Shown here: in pieces, positions 16,697 to 25,941 of the stretch
Numbering within the stretch: position 1 is the first letter of the stretch
How the letters are laid out: each line of letters starts with the position of its first letter
NCBI GenBank assembly: GCA_017621455.1
Contig: JAGATC010000004.1
Span: 21,817-85,816, forward strand
Origin: Alistipes sp.
GTDB taxonomy: Bacteria > Bacteroidota > Bacteroidia > Bacteroidales > Rikenellaceae
Reading direction: 5' to 3'
Length of the DNA: 64,000 bases
Notes under the pieces: model-generated
What the model was told of the DNA's origin: nothing
Seen by the model: the letters and a program-made list of their open reading frames with translations, nothing else
Databases searched by the model: none
Program-made: the position numbers and the translations under genes

Positions 16697-17071
16697 TTGT
16701 CAGAAGTCGTGAGATGTGGTGACAAATGAAAGAGCCTCGGATGGGACATACTTGGCGTATTTCCCATTCAGGGCTCTGAGTTTGGTGCCGCAGATTGCGG
16801 CTTATCACAAAAAAGACCCAAATTTCTTGTCAGAAGTCGTGAGATGTGGTGACAAATGAAAGAGCCTCGGATGGGACATACTTTGGTGTATTTCCCATTC
16901 GGGGCTCTGAGTTTGGCGCCGCAGATTGTGGCTTATCGCAAAAAAGACCCAAATTTCTTGTCAGAAGTCGTGAGATGTGGTGACAAATGAAAGAGCCTCG
17001 GATGGGACATACTTGGCGTATTTCCCATTCGGGGCTCTGAGTTTGGCGCCGCAGATTGCGGCTTATCACAA
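16697..17071. repeat. Three tandem ~130-bp repeats, each with three hairpins
   Basis: Three near-identical units start at 16697, 16827 and 16958 (periods 130 and 131 bp; the third is shortened at its end). Within each unit are three inverted repeats. The first is TTGTCA/TGACAA. The second is a 15-bp stem GAGCCTCGGATGGGA/TCCCATTCGGGGCTC, extended by an inner ATAC/GTAT pair. The third is GCCGCA/TGCGGC. The few differences between copies fall mainly in loops or exchange Watson-Crick for G-U pairs, apart from one mismatch in the long stem of copy 1. The unit length is not a multiple of three and the frames do not persist, so the array is not coding. It lies in the 3' flank of the C1 peptidase gene, 4 bp from its stop codon, upstream of the BACON lipoprotein. 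Confidence 0.85.
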
Positions 17072-17075
17072 GAAA

Positions 17076-18254
17076 TTATAGACCGAGCTTCTTACGAATA
17101 TCCTTGGGAAGCGCATCCTTGTGAACAACGATGTTCATAGTCTTGTAACGAACAAATGCCTTAGATGCATACCAGATACCCTTGTAGGTACCAGCCTCGC
17201 CCCATGAGTTCTTAACCATGTAGTACTCGGTGCCGTTCTGGTCCTTAGCAATACCGTAGATCTGCATGCCGTGGTCGTCGGTAGTCTCCCAGTTGTCGTA
17301 AGCGATCTGGCGCTCCTCCTGAGATACCCAGCGCTGTGTTGTAGGCTTAGGAGTGTTCTGACGCTCCTCCTCGCTGAGGTTGAGCCACTTAGCCATATCT
17401 GAGCCCTGAAGGTCGGTACCAGCAGTCTCGTCGGGAAGTACGGCAGTACCCATGCGAGTGAAGCCCTTCTCCGATACGTCGCTACCCCATGCGATGGTGT
17501 AACCCTTCATGATAGCGTTGTCGAATACCTCCATAAGCTCGTCGATAGGCAAGTTGTAAGACTGCGCCCAACGCCAGTTATCCTGAATCTCGAGTACGAA
17601 TGGCTCGTAGAAGGGGTGGTGTGTGTAAGAGGTCAACGATACGTAGTCGTCAGCATTCAAGCCCAACTCCTCGTAGAATGACTTGGGAGTATACTCCTTA
17701 CCGTTGTAAACGAAGGTCTCGGGACGTACGCCGAGGTAGATGTCGTGAATGGCTACAATAGCCTTCTTCCACAAGGGCTGACCCTCGGGGTCTACCTGCA
17801 AGCTGCGGTGGTTGCCCTCAGCGATGGCTGCAACAACAGCGTCGCTAACAGCAGAGAGCTCGTTATGGTTAGATAGCTCCTTGCCATACATCACACCAGG
17901 ACGCATCTCAGCCTCGGGAACAAGACCAAATGCCTCCATACCGTAGATAACATCGTAGAATGAACCACCCTGCGAGAATGATATGTCACCATGAGTGCGG
18001 ACAGCCTTATCTGCGCGATCGAGGTAGGTGTTGTGCACGAGGTACATCTCAGAGAGGTCGTACTCGCCCTTGCCCATACGCAAAAGCTCCGACTCAATGA
18101 ATGCCAATGACGAGTAGCACCAGCAAGTACCCGCCTGGTTCTGGTTCTTAATGCTGGTAATAGGATTCTCCTTCACTACAGTGAACTCGGGCTCCTGTGC
18201 CATAGCGCTAAAGCCAATAGAGACAAGCGCTACCAATAAAAGAATTTTCTTCAT
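17076..18254 (-). CDS. Exported C1-family cysteine peptidase (PepC/bleomycin-hydrolase-like)
   Basis: A 392-residue precursor with a Sec signal peptide (MKKILLLVALVSIGFSAMA, cut before the following Gln). The papain-like catalytic elements are complete: the oxyanion Gln in NQNQAGTCWCYS with catalytic Cys44, His328 in DDHGMQIYG and Asn349 in VKNSWGE. The spacing and the SWGEAGTYKG signature match the aminopeptidase C/bleomycin hydrolase branch, whose Bacteroidales members are often secreted to the periplasm. Exact specificity is unknown. The stop codon lies 4 bp from the 130-bp repeat array, so the mRNA 3' end probably contains those hairpins. No perfect TAnnTTTG element is seen upstream. Confidence 0.9.
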   Translation of the reverse strand: MKKILLLVALVSIGFSAMAQEPEFTVVKENPITSIKNQNQAGTCWCYSSLAFIESELLRMGKGEYDLSEMYLVHNTYLDRADKAVRTHGDISFSQGGSFYDVIYGMEAFGLVPEAEMRPGVMYGKELSNHNELSAVSDAVVAAIAEGNHRSLQVDPEGQPLWKKAIVAIHDIYLGVRPETFVYNGKEYTPKSFYEELGLNADDYVSLTSYTHHPFYEPFVLEIQDNWRWAQSYNLPIDELMEVFDNAIMKGYTIAWGSDVSEKGFTRMGTAVLPDETAGTDLQGSDMAKWLNLSEEERQNTPKPTTQRWVSQEERQIAYDNWETTDDHGMQIYGIAKDQNGTEYYMVKNSWGEAGTYKGIWYASKAFVRYKTMNIVVHKDALPKDIRKKLGL

Positions 18255-18402
18255 ACTGCAAAAGTTTTAAGGTAAATATTTTATTTTAGTTGTATCGTCT
18301 TACTGCACTTGAGGCCATGGGTTAAGGCAAACTAACCTATACCTCCATCACCTCTAATACTTAGCTACATCCCTCTTACTATCCCTGGGGCCTTGGGTTA
18401 GG

Positions 18403-20709
18403 CTACTTTTTTGCCGTCTTGGCCACGATGCGCTGACAGTCGGTGTAGGTTAGGCTCTCGACCTTTGTGCCACGTGGGATGCGATAGTTCTTACCATTAT
18501 AGGCGATATAGGGACCATACTGACCGCTCTTAACCACCATGGCAGCATCCTCAGCAAACGTACGTATAGGCTCCGAGGCGGCACGCTGCTTAGCCTGGCT
18601 CTCGCGCAGAAGCTCCACAGCACGCTCATAGCTGATAGTGTATGGGTCGTCGCTCTTAGCCAGCGATGCGAAGCTCTTGCCATGGCGCACGTATGGGCCA
18701 AACTTACCCACGCCCACCATTAGAGCCTCACCCTCAAGGTCACCGAGGTTACGAGGTAAGGCGAACAACTCGAGGGCCTCCTCCAGTGTGATTGACTCGA
18801 TGAGCTGTCCCTTCTTCAACGACGCAAACTGCCCCTTCTCGCCATCAGCACCCTCGACCTCGACCATAGGGCCGTAGCGACCGATACGAGCCTTGACCAC
18901 ATGTCCAGTCTTGGGGTCGACACCGAGAACACGCACAGCCTGCGAGCCACGCTCCATCTGTGTGCCTACTGCCACATCTACTAAATGGTGGAAAGGTGTG
19001 TAGAAGTCGGCAATCATCTTTGTCCAGGCGATGTCGCCATCAGCCACGCGGTCGAACTCCTTCTCGACGTTTGCCGTGAAGTGGTAGTCGATAATCGACG
19101 AGAACTGCGACTCGAGGTAGTCGTTAACAATCATACCTATATCGGTGGGTGCCAGACGGCTCTTCTCCCTGCCATAGGTCTCTGTCACCATCTTCTCCGC
19201 TATCTTCTCGCCAACAAGCGTGAGCTGCACAATCTGGCGCTTCTGACCATCGCGGTTCTGCTTCTCCACATAGCCACGGTTAATGATGGTGGTGATGGTG
19301 GGAGCGTATGTCGAAGGACGACCGATACCGAGCTCCTCCAGGCGCTTAACCAGTGCCGCCTCATTGTAGCGCGCTGGGGCCTGCGTATAGCGCTCCGCAG
19401 CGGTGATGGTGGTGGCGATAACCTGGTCACCAATCTCCATTTTAGGCAGAATGCCACCCTCGCCCTCCTGCTGAGCATCCTCATCGACACTCTCCGAGTA
19501 TAGGCGCATGAAGCCGTCGAAGCGGACAACCTCTCCCTGCGCCACAAACTGCTCCGTACGCTTCGTTAGGTCGATAACAATCTGTGTGCGGTCGAGCTCC
19601 GCGGGAACCATCTGCGAGGCCACCGTACGCTTCCAAATAAGGTCGTAGAGACGCTTCTCGGCAGCCGTACCCTCAATCTCGTGGCGCTCGATATACGAGG
19701 GACGTATCGCCTCGTGGGCCTCCTGTGCTCCCTTCGACTTAGTCTTGAAGTTGTGGGGATAGGAGTATTTGGCACCGAAGAGGCGCGTAATCTCGTTTTT
19801 GCACTGCGTGATAGCCATCTGTGAGAGGTTCACAGAGTCGGTACGCATGTAGGTGATAAGACCCTGCTCGTAGAGGCGCTGGGCTACAGACATCGTCTGC
19901 GACACGCTCATGCCGAGCTTACGTCCCGCCTCCTGCTGCAAGGTAGAGGTGGTAAAGGGGGGCGCTGCATAGCGCTGAACAGGCTTCTCCTCGCACTTCG
20001 ACACGGTGAAACGCTCACCTATGCAGTCGCGCAAGAACTGCTCTGCATCCTCACGCTTATCGAAGCTCTGCGACAGCGTAGCCTTAAACAGCGTCTTAGC
20101 CTCATCCTTAGCCTCGTAGAACTGTGCCACGACACGGAACTGTGCCACCGACTTAAAGTTGATAATATCGCGCTCGCGCTCAACAATAAGACGCACCGCC
20201 ACGCTCTGTACACGTCCTGCCGAGAGTGCGGGGCGCACCTTCTTCCAGAGTACGGGCGAGAGCTCGAAGCCAACCAAACGATCCAACACGCGACGTGCCT
20301 GCTGGGCATTTACGAGGTTGAGGTCGATGGTGCGGGGGTTCTCAATGGCGTTGACGATGGCACGCTGCGTAATCTCATGAAAGACGATACGCTTAGTGCG
20401 GTCGATAGGTAGGTCTAAGACCTTCGCGAGGTGCCAAGCAATGGCCTCACCCTCGCGGTCCTCATCGGATGCTAACCACACGGTCTTAGCCTCACGTGCT
20501 AAGCGCGACAGCTCGTCGACAACCTTACGCTTATCCTCTGGAATCTCATATATTGGTTCAAAATCTTTATCGAGGTCTATACCGAGTCCCCTTTTCGCCA
20601 GGTCACGAATATGACCGAAGCTCGACTTCACCTTAAAGTCCTTACCCAAGAACTTCTCGATAGTCTTAGCCTTTGCAGGAGACTCTACAATAACCAAATT
20701 TTCCATCAC
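18403..20709 (-). CDS. topA: DNA topoisomerase I
   Basis: Type IA topoisomerase that relaxes negative supercoils. The 768-residue enzyme has the N-terminal TOPRIM domain (VESPAKAKTIEKFLG at 8-22, SDEDREGEAIAW at 81-92) and the catalytic tyrosine at Tyr287 in GLITYMRTDS. The C-terminus has no tetracysteine zinc fingers; instead it carries repeats of the KxGPYxR/GRYGPMVE/GQYGPYI type, as is usual in Bacteroidetes. Two adjacent ATG codons give MM at the start. It lies 83 bp downstream of the DUF4270 gene, with a strong hairpin (20732-20762) between them, so it may have its own promoter, but none matches the consensus well. Confidence 0.95.
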   Translation of the reverse strand: MMENLVIVESPAKAKTIEKFLGKDFKVKSSFGHIRDLAKRGLGIDLDKDFEPIYEIPEDKRKVVDELSRLAREAKTVWLASDEDREGEAIAWHLAKVLDLPIDRTKRIVFHEITQRAIVNAIENPRTIDLNLVNAQQARRVLDRLVGFELSPVLWKKVRPALSAGRVQSVAVRLIVERERDIINFKSVAQFRVVAQFYEAKDEAKTLFKATLSQSFDKREDAEQFLRDCIGERFTVSKCEEKPVQRYAAPPFTTSTLQQEAGRKLGMSVSQTMSVAQRLYEQGLITYMRTDSVNLSQMAITQCKNEITRLFGAKYSYPHNFKTKSKGAQEAHEAIRPSYIERHEIEGTAAEKRLYDLIWKRTVASQMVPAELDRTQIVIDLTKRTEQFVAQGEVVRFDGFMRLYSESVDEDAQQEGEGGILPKMEIGDQVIATTITAAERYTQAPARYNEAALVKRLEELGIGRPSTYAPTITTIINRGYVEKQNRDGQKRQIVQLTLVGEKIAEKMVTETYGREKSRLAPTDIGMIVNDYLESQFSSIIDYHFTANVEKEFDRVADGDIAWTKMIADFYTPFHHLVDVAVGTQMERGSQAVRVLGVDPKTGHVVKARIGRYGPMVEVEGADGEKGQFASLKKGQLIESITLEEALELFALPRNLGDLEGEALMVGVGKFGPYVRHGKSFASLAKSDDPYTISYERAVELLRESQAKQRAASEPIRTFAEDAAMVVKSGQYGPYIAYNGKNYRIPRGTKVESLTYTDCQRIVAKTAKK

Positions 20710-20731
20710 TCTTCTTTCTTTATCTCAAATA

Positions 20732-20762
20732 GCAAAACCTATGTAACGACACATAGGTTTGC
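20732..20762 (-). terminator. Hairpin between the DUF4270 gene and topA
   Basis: GCAAAACCTATGT (20732-20744) pairs with ACATAGGTTTGC (20751-20762) over 12 bp with one bulged A. No U tract follows on the minus strand, so it may be an attenuator or processing site and not a true terminator. Confidence 0.4.
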
Positions 20763-20792
20763 TGAAATGTTTTATTAATCTACACTATCACC

Positions 20793-22466
20793 CTATCTCA
20801 CAATGGTATATGTCAGGTCGAGGGTGATAGGTGTGGGATTCTTCTTGCCATCCACTTCGCCGTCGGTGCCATATACCGCCTGTCGGTTAAAGCCGAAGCG
20901 CGCCGTAGCATCGGGGCCGAGATAGATGCGGCGGTACGCTACGAGCGACTCACCCGCAGGCTCGTAACCCTCCGTGAACTTCTCGAGCTTAACCTTACCC
21001 TCCTCGTCGACATTGTCCTGGGCAGCCATCATTAGCGACTGTATCTGAGCAGATATATCCATCGTATATGCCGCCAACGAACGGTTCAGGTAGCCACCGT
21101 AGTCGAGGGCGTATGTCGACTCAAGGCTATAGGCATAGTCGGGGATGCCCACAAACATCTTGTAGTTTGCATACAAGCCTGCACGTGCCATGGCGCCATC
21201 CATGACCGTAGCCATGCTCAGCGGGTCGAACATCTGCTCATAGTCCGAGCCCTCGAGGTAGATGGTAAGGCGTGCCTGGTTTACCGATATTGCAGCATCC
21301 TCCTCACTAAGTGCGATGTCTGCCAACGACTGAATAAACTCATCCGTGAACGTAATCTCCGTAACCACGCCTCCCATGCCATCAACATAGCCAATAAGCA
21401 CCTCGGGGCGCTCCGACGATGTAGCGTCAATATCCGCCGCAGTGAATGCCGCAGACGAGAAGTCGTGTTTAACCGTATTTATCGAGACATTACCCGCCTC
21501 GATGTCGTAGTCCATGGGGTTGAGGAAGAAGTTGTAGACCATGTAGGTGGTATCGCGAATAATCGAGGGATCCTCCTCGTAGCGGTCACGCGAGTAGAGC
21601 ACCAGTGCCGTATTCTCCAAATCGGCAGCAAACATAGCACCCTCACCCTCAATCTCATCCTCCGAAGGCACGATATACACGCCCCTTACCACATCGAGGA
21701 ACTTACGCTCATTACCAGCAACATAGATTCCATCAACATCGTAGGCATAGCCATCCGTAGCATCGAGGTCGGTGGTAAGCATCAGGCGCTTAACGTAGTC
21801 ACGTGTTGCGGGTGTCTCGTCGAGCTTAATGCCACGATTTACCTGGTTCTCTAAGTCACCCACGTAGATACCCTTCTCCTGATTGGGATACTCAAACGTA
21901 AAGATTGGCTCTGCCGAGATATAGGGCTTGGGGTCGAAGTTTATGTAGAACGTGGTATCCTTCTCACCCTCGCGGTTCACGCCAACATCGAAGTAGTCGT
22001 TAGAGGTGATTTCGTACACCTCAAACTTACGCTTGATGGTGGTATCACCATGGAAATCTGCAACATACAACGACAGCGCCATAGAGTCGAAGATGGGACG
22101 ATAGCCCCAGCCGCGGTCGTCGTTGAGATTCATGCTGAATATCATCTGCGTCATAAAGCCGGCACGGCGCTCGCCATAGATGTCGCTACGCTCGGCACCA
22201 AAGTAACCCATCTCGACATTTGCCGAAGCTACTGAGTCGGTCTGATAGAGACGGGTCTCAAGCAGCTGACACTCCGCGGTGTTGCCATCCTCTCTCCACT
22301 CTCCGAGACGGTAGACACGGCGCTTAAGTTCCATATTCTGCTTCGAGGGTATAAACTCTTCGCCCAAGGTGTAGTCTACCTCGGTGGTACAACCTACCAT
22401 GGCGAGCGTCAACATGGTTGTGACACACGCCATTAGCGAGAATATTACCCTCTTATAGCTCATCAT
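20793..22466 (-). CDS. DUF4270 lipoprotein
   Basis: A 557-residue lipoprotein (lipobox VGC, Cys26) with the DUF4270 layout: a N-terminal DYTLGEEFIPS segment, a central part with repeated beta strands and a C-terminal NPTPITLDLTYTIVR-type strand. No enzymatic motif is visible and the family has no established function. The start at 22466 (MM) is taken because it begins the signal peptide; a longer frame reaches 22571 but lies wholly inside the upstream gene. It overlaps the end of the glycogen-synthase-like gene by 14 bp. This pairing is recurrent in Bacteroidales and suggests translational coupling. Confidence 0.82.
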   Translation of the reverse strand: MMSYKRVIFSLMACVTTMLTLAMVGCTTEVDYTLGEEFIPSKQNMELKRRVYRLGEWREDGNTAECQLLETRLYQTDSVASANVEMGYFGAERSDIYGERRAGFMTQMIFSMNLNDDRGWGYRPIFDSMALSLYVADFHGDTTIKRKFEVYEITSNDYFDVGVNREGEKDTTFYINFDPKPYISAEPIFTFEYPNQEKGIYVGDLENQVNRGIKLDETPATRDYVKRLMLTTDLDATDGYAYDVDGIYVAGNERKFLDVVRGVYIVPSEDEIEGEGAMFAADLENTALVLYSRDRYEEDPSIIRDTTYMVYNFFLNPMDYDIEAGNVSINTVKHDFSSAAFTAADIDATSSERPEVLIGYVDGMGGVVTEITFTDEFIQSLADIALSEEDAAISVNQARLTIYLEGSDYEQMFDPLSMATVMDGAMARAGLYANYKMFVGIPDYAYSLESTYALDYGGYLNRSLAAYTMDISAQIQSLMMAAQDNVDEEGKVKLEKFTEGYEPAGESLVAYRRIYLGPDATARFGFNRQAVYGTDGEVDGKKNPTPITLDLTYTIVR

Positions 22467-23259
22467 AGAACTTTTTGTAGTTATCGAAAATCTCCTTCTG
22501 ATCACCCTCCGCATACTCCAGAATCTTCTTGCCTGCACCTCGTGCATACTCCAAAATTGCTGGGTCTGCATCTGCCGAGGTTACAATAATACCATCGGCA
22601 TAATCTATAACGAAGCGGTAGAGGTTTTCGTATGAGGGCTCCTCCAAAATCGACATCTTACTATCCATGATGCCCTCACCCTCGAGCTTCTGCTTGAAGT
22701 CCTCGGCGAGCTTGCCATCGAACCTGTCGCCCGTTAGCGAGAGTACAATCTTCACATCGCGGAACAAGGGGTCGTCATAGAATACACGCTTTAGGTACAT
22801 GGGTGCGATTGCCGAGAACCAACCGTGGCAGTGCACGATGGTGGGCGACCAACGCAGCTTCTTAACGGTCTCGAGCATGCCGCGGGCGAAAAATATCGCA
22901 CGGTCGTCGTTATCCTCAAACATCTCGCCATTCTCGTCGCGCAACACGGCACGACGCGAGAAGTAGTCGTCGTTATCGATGAAGTAAATCTGTATGCGAG
23001 CAGCGGGGATAGAGGCCACCTTGATGATAAGCTGGTGGTCGTTATCGTTGATGATGAGGTTCATACCCGATAGGCGAATAACCTCATGGAGCTGGTTACG
23101 GCGCTCATTAATACAGCCATAGCGGGGCATGAACGTACGCACCTCGGCTCCGCGCTCCTGCATCTGTCGTGCCATCTCGATACTGAGCTTCGAGAGCTCA
23201 TTCTCAGGGAGATAGGGAGAGATCTCCTGACACACATACAATATCTTATTTGTTGCCAT
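22453..23259 (-). CDS. Half-length glycogen/starch synthase (GT5 N-terminal domain only)
   Basis: A 268-residue cytoplasmic protein that matches only the starch-synthase catalytic domain (GT5) of GlgA. It shows KILYVCQEISPY at the N-terminus, the EVRTFMPRYG and AIFFARGMLETVKKL segments, and PTIVHCHGWFSA. The second Rossmann domain, which carries the KxGGL-independent ADP-glucose-binding half, is absent; full GlgA has about 480 residues. Short forms like this are known in Bacteroidales beside DUF4270 genes. Whether it has transferase activity is unclear, and a regulatory or partner-dependent role is possible. It has its own promoter at 23303-23310 and overlaps the DUF4270 gene. Confidence 0.8.
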   Translation of the reverse strand: MATNKILYVCQEISPYLPENELSKLSIEMARQMQERGAEVRTFMPRYGCINERRNQLHEVIRLSGMNLIINDNDHQLIIKVASIPAARIQIYFIDNDDYFSRRAVLRDENGEMFEDNDDRAIFFARGMLETVKKLRWSPTIVHCHGWFSAIAPMYLKRVFYDDPLFRDVKIVLSLTGDRFDGKLAEDFKQKLEGEGIMDSKMSILEEPSYENLYRFVIDYADGIIVTSADADPAILEYARGAGKKILEYAEGDQKEIFDNYKKFYDEL

Positions 23260-23273
23260 AATCGTCTGTTTTT

Positions 23274-23293
23274 AGAGTCCTGCTACGGACTCT
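23274..23293 (-). promoter_or_regulatory. 5' leader hairpin of the half-length glycogen synthase mRNA
   Basis: AGAGTCC (23274-23280) pairs perfectly with GGACTCT (23287-23293). It would form within the first few bases of the transcript starting near 23296, which could stabilise the 5' end. Confidence 0.35.
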
Positions 23294-23302
23294 TCTAATA
23301 TG

Positions 23303-23310
23303 CAAAGATA
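23303..23310 (-). promoter_or_regulatory. -7 element TATCTTTG for the glycogen-synthase-like gene
   Basis: Perfect TAnnTTTG match on the minus strand between the queA stop and this gene, giving a leader of about 37 nt. Confidence 0.65.
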
Positions 23311-23321
23311 GCAATTTTTTT

Positions 23322-24371
23322 CTACAAAATCAACATTGCGTCGCCATAAGTACCAAAGCGGTAACCCTCCTCGCGAGCGATGTTATAGGCGTTCATCACG
23401 GCGTCGTAGCCACCAAACGCCGCCACCATCATTAGCTGTGTTGAGTAGGGCAGGTGGAAGTTCGACACAAAGGCATCAGCCGCGGTGAACTGGTAGGGGT
23501 GGAAGATGAACTTATTTGTCCAACCATCCATAGGCTTAAGCATGCCACCCACCGACACAGCGGTCTCCATGGCACGCATCACGGTTGTGCCGATTGCCAC
23601 AACCTTGCGGCCATCGCGCTTTGCTGCGTTGATGACGTTGGCCGTCTCCTCGTTGATGAAGAACTGCTCCGAATCCATCTTATGCTTCGACAAATCCTCA
23701 ACATCCACCGTGCGGAAGTTACCCAGACCCACGTGCAGCGTAAGGAAGGCGCTGTCGATACCCTTAATCTCCATGCGCTTCATCAGGTGCTTCGAGAAGT
23801 GAAGACCCGCTGTGGGGGCAGCCACAGCGCCCTCATGCTTGGCATAGATTGTCTGATACCACTCCTCATCCTCGGGCTCTACCTTCTCGCGCACCCAACG
23901 GGGCAGCGGAGTCTCACCCATGGCATAGAGTGCCTCCTTGAACTCCTCGTATGAGCCGTCAAAGCGGAAGCGTAGCGTACGACCGCGCGAGGTGGTATTG
24001 TCGATAACCTCGGCGCCCATAAGCTCGTCGTCGCCAAAGTAGAGCTTGTTGCCGATACGGATTTTACGTGCTGGGTCTACCAACACATCCCACAGGCGTA
24101 GCTCGCGGTTAAGCTCGCGCAGGAGGAAGATTTCGATGTCGGCACCGGTCTTCTCCTTGCAGCCCTGCAAGCGTGCGGGGAATACCTTCGTGTCGTTGAA
24201 CACGAACATATCCTTCTCGTCAAAATACTCTATAATATCCTTAAAAGTGCGGTGTTCGATCTCGCCAGTCGAGCGATGCAACACCATTAGACGTGCGTCG
24301 TCACGATTCGTCGTGGGATACTTCGCTATCATATCCTCAGAGAACTCGTAACCATACTGCGATAACTTCAT
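23322..24371 (-). CDS. queA: S-adenosylmethionine:tRNA ribosyltransferase-isomerase QueA
   Basis: Transfers and rearranges the ribose of S-adenosylmethionine onto 7-aminomethyl-7-deazaguanine in tRNA, making epoxyqueuosine. The 349-residue protein contains family motifs [14 protein letters not shown] near the N-terminus, [15 protein letters not shown] in the middle and [13 protein letters not shown] [18 protein letters not shown], with [19 protein letters not shown] near the C-terminus. QueD, which acts earlier in queuosine synthesis, is encoded at 56.7 kb. It is the last gene of the yfhO-ftsX-DUF3098-uppP-truB-queA run, 50 bp after truB. Length and motifs are typical. Confidence 0.95.
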   Translation of the reverse strand: MKLSQYGYEFSEDMIAKYPTTNRDDARLMVLHRSTGEIEHRTFKDIIEYFDEKDMFVFNDTKVFPARLQGCKEKTGADIEIFLLRELNRELRLWDVLVDPARKIRIGNKLYFGDDELMGAEVIDNTTSRGRTLRFRFDGSYEEFKEALYAMGETPLPRWVREKVEPEDEEWYQTIYAKHEGAVAAPTAGLHFSKHLMKRMEIKGIDSAFLTLHVGLGNFRTVDVEDLSKHKMDSEQFFINEETANVINAAKRDGRKVVAIGTTVMRAMETAVSVGGMLKPMDGWTNKFIFHPYQFTAADAFVSNFHLPYSTQLMMVAAFGGYDAVMNAYNIAREEGYRFGTYGDAMLIL

Positions 24372-24421
24372 ATTTCTCTCAAAAAAAGCGTGTAATAATC
24401 AAATACTATACGCAAAATTCA

Positions 24422-25135
24422 CTATTTTGTTTCACACTCGCGCAACTTTTCCATAAAATCGTCGAGCGTATGTGCTCTCTCCACCACGAAACCAGCGCTG
24501 CGCGTACGACGCAACGATGTTAGGTAGGCGCCACTCTGGAGTGCTTCGCCAATCTCGAATGCCAGTGAGCGGATGTATGTACCCTTACTGCAACGCACAC
24601 GTATCTTGATGCGTGGCAGGTCATACTCCATAAGCTCCATCTCGTAGATGTTGATTAGCGCCCTCTTAAGCTCCACCTCCTCGCCGGCACGTGCAAACTC
24701 GTATGCACGCACACCCTGCACCTTCTTTGCCGAGTAGAGCGGGGGTAGCTGCTCACGCTCGCCCGTGAGTGAGCGCAGCGCCTCCTCAACAGCCTCACGC
24801 GTGATATGTTCCGTAGGATAGGTACAATCTACCTCATGCTCCATATCACCACTGGGCGTTGTAGCTCCGAGCATCAACTCAGCGACATACTCCTTCTCTT
24901 CGGCCTGCAGCTTCTCTACCTGCTTCGTAGCGCGACCTATGCATACAAGCAGGATGCCCGTAGCCAAAGGGTCGAGCGTGCCAGCATGACCTATCTTAAT
25001 CTTCGGATAGCCACACTTGCGCAGCTGAAACTTCAACTTACGCACGACATCGGCAGACGTCCACTCGTAGGGCTTATCGATAACCGCAACGTACCCCTCG
25101 GGGAAGTCGACATTGCATAGTGTAAATTCCTCCAT
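24422..25135 (-). CDS. truB: tRNA pseudouridine-55 synthase TruB
   Basis: Makes pseudouridine 55 in the T loop of tRNAs. The 237-residue enzyme has the catalytic motif GHAGTLDPLATG with nucleophile Asp55, the KPYEWTS motif (21-27) and a KGTYIRSLA segment that contacts RNA. It is slightly short, lacking a full C-terminal PUA domain, as is common in Bacteroidales. It sits between uppP (6 bp upstream) and queA in a tightly packed operon. Confidence 0.95.
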   Translation of the reverse strand: MEEFTLCNVDFPEGYVAVIDKPYEWTSADVVRKLKFQLRKCGYPKIKIGHAGTLDPLATGILLVCIGRATKQVEKLQAEEKEYVAELMLGATTPSGDMEHEVDCTYPTEHITREAVEEALRSLTGEREQLPPLYSAKKVQGVRAYEFARAGEEVELKRALINIYEMELMEYDLPRIKIRVRCSKGTYIRSLAFEIGEALQSGAYLTSLRRTRSAGFVVERAHTLDDFMEKLRECETK

Positions 25136-25141
25136 ACTATA

Positions 25142-25936
25142 TTAAAATATATAAGAGCCGATGGCGATGAGTCCCACCACGGCGCAGTAGATAGCAAACC
25201 AGATGAGCTTGCCACGTTTAACGATGTTTATCATAAAGCGACATGCCAAGCAGCCCACAACAAAGGCTGTGACAAATCCCGCAATCAGCGCCGTTGCGCT
25301 CACGCCCGCAATCGAAAAACCTCCGTCTACGACGTCGAGGAGCGTCTGGCCCATAATCGGCGCCAAGACCATAAGGAACGAGAAGGTTGCTACTATCTCC
25401 TTGCGGTTGCCCAGAAGCAGGCCCGTAGCGATGGTTGTGCCCGAGCGCGAGAGGCCCGGCATGGAGGCTACAGCCTGCGAGAGACCTATAATGAAGGCGT
25501 CACGATACGATATCGTATCCTTCTGGCGGGGCTTGGCATAGTAGGCAAAGGCGAGAAGCGTTGCCGTAAGTAGCAACATAGCACCCACCACCACCATGAT
25601 ATAGTTCGAGGCGAGCATGGCATCTATATGGTCCTTGAGCAGCAGACCTACGATACCGATGGGTATCATCGACAAAACGAGCTTAAGAAAGTAGCTCTTC
25701 TCGGGGTTCATGCCACGCGAGAAGAGGCCCTTAATTAGCCACCATATCTCACCCCACAACACCACAATGGTACTCAGCACCGTTGCGGCATGCAGTGCCA
25801 CATCGAACGTCAGGTTCTCCTCTAACTCCACGCCAAGCAGCTCCTTAGCTAACTGCAGGTGGCCACTGCTCGACACGGGAAGAAACTCCGTAAGTCCCTG
25901 AACAGCACCCAATATTATCGACTCAAATACCTCCAT
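25142..25936 (-). CDS. uppP: Undecaprenyl-diphosphatase UppP/BacA
   Basis: Integral membrane phosphatase that dephosphorylates undecaprenyl diphosphate, regenerating the lipid carrier for peptidoglycan and polysaccharide export. Overproduction in other bacteria gives bacitracin resistance. The 264-residue protein has about eight hydrophobic segments and the two family motifs: GLTEFLPVSSSGHL near the N-terminus, with the catalytic Glu, and PGLSRSGTTI in the middle. It is in the operon with ftsX and truB and functionally serves the murG-murC block at 34 kb. Confidence 0.95.
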   Translation of the reverse strand: MEVFESIILGAVQGLTEFLPVSSSGHLQLAKELLGVELEENLTFDVALHAATVLSTIVVLWGEIWWLIKGLFSRGMNPEKSYFLKLVLSMIPIGIVGLLLKDHIDAMLASNYIMVVVGAMLLLTATLLAFAYYAKPRQKDTISYRDAFIIGLSQAVASMPGLSRSGTTIATGLLLGNRKEIVATFSFLMVLAPIMGQTLLDVVDGGFSIAGVSATALIAGFVTAFVVGCLACRFMINIVKRGKLIWFAIYCAVVGLIAIGSYIF

Positions 25937-25941
25937 GATAG

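Noticed and set aside
16473..17069. Minus-strand frames across the 130-bp repeats
   Set aside because: The unit length is not a multiple of three, so the frames drift and end arbitrarily.
16697..17071. CRISPR array
   Set aside because: The repeats are 130 bp, contiguous and without spacers; no cas genes are present.
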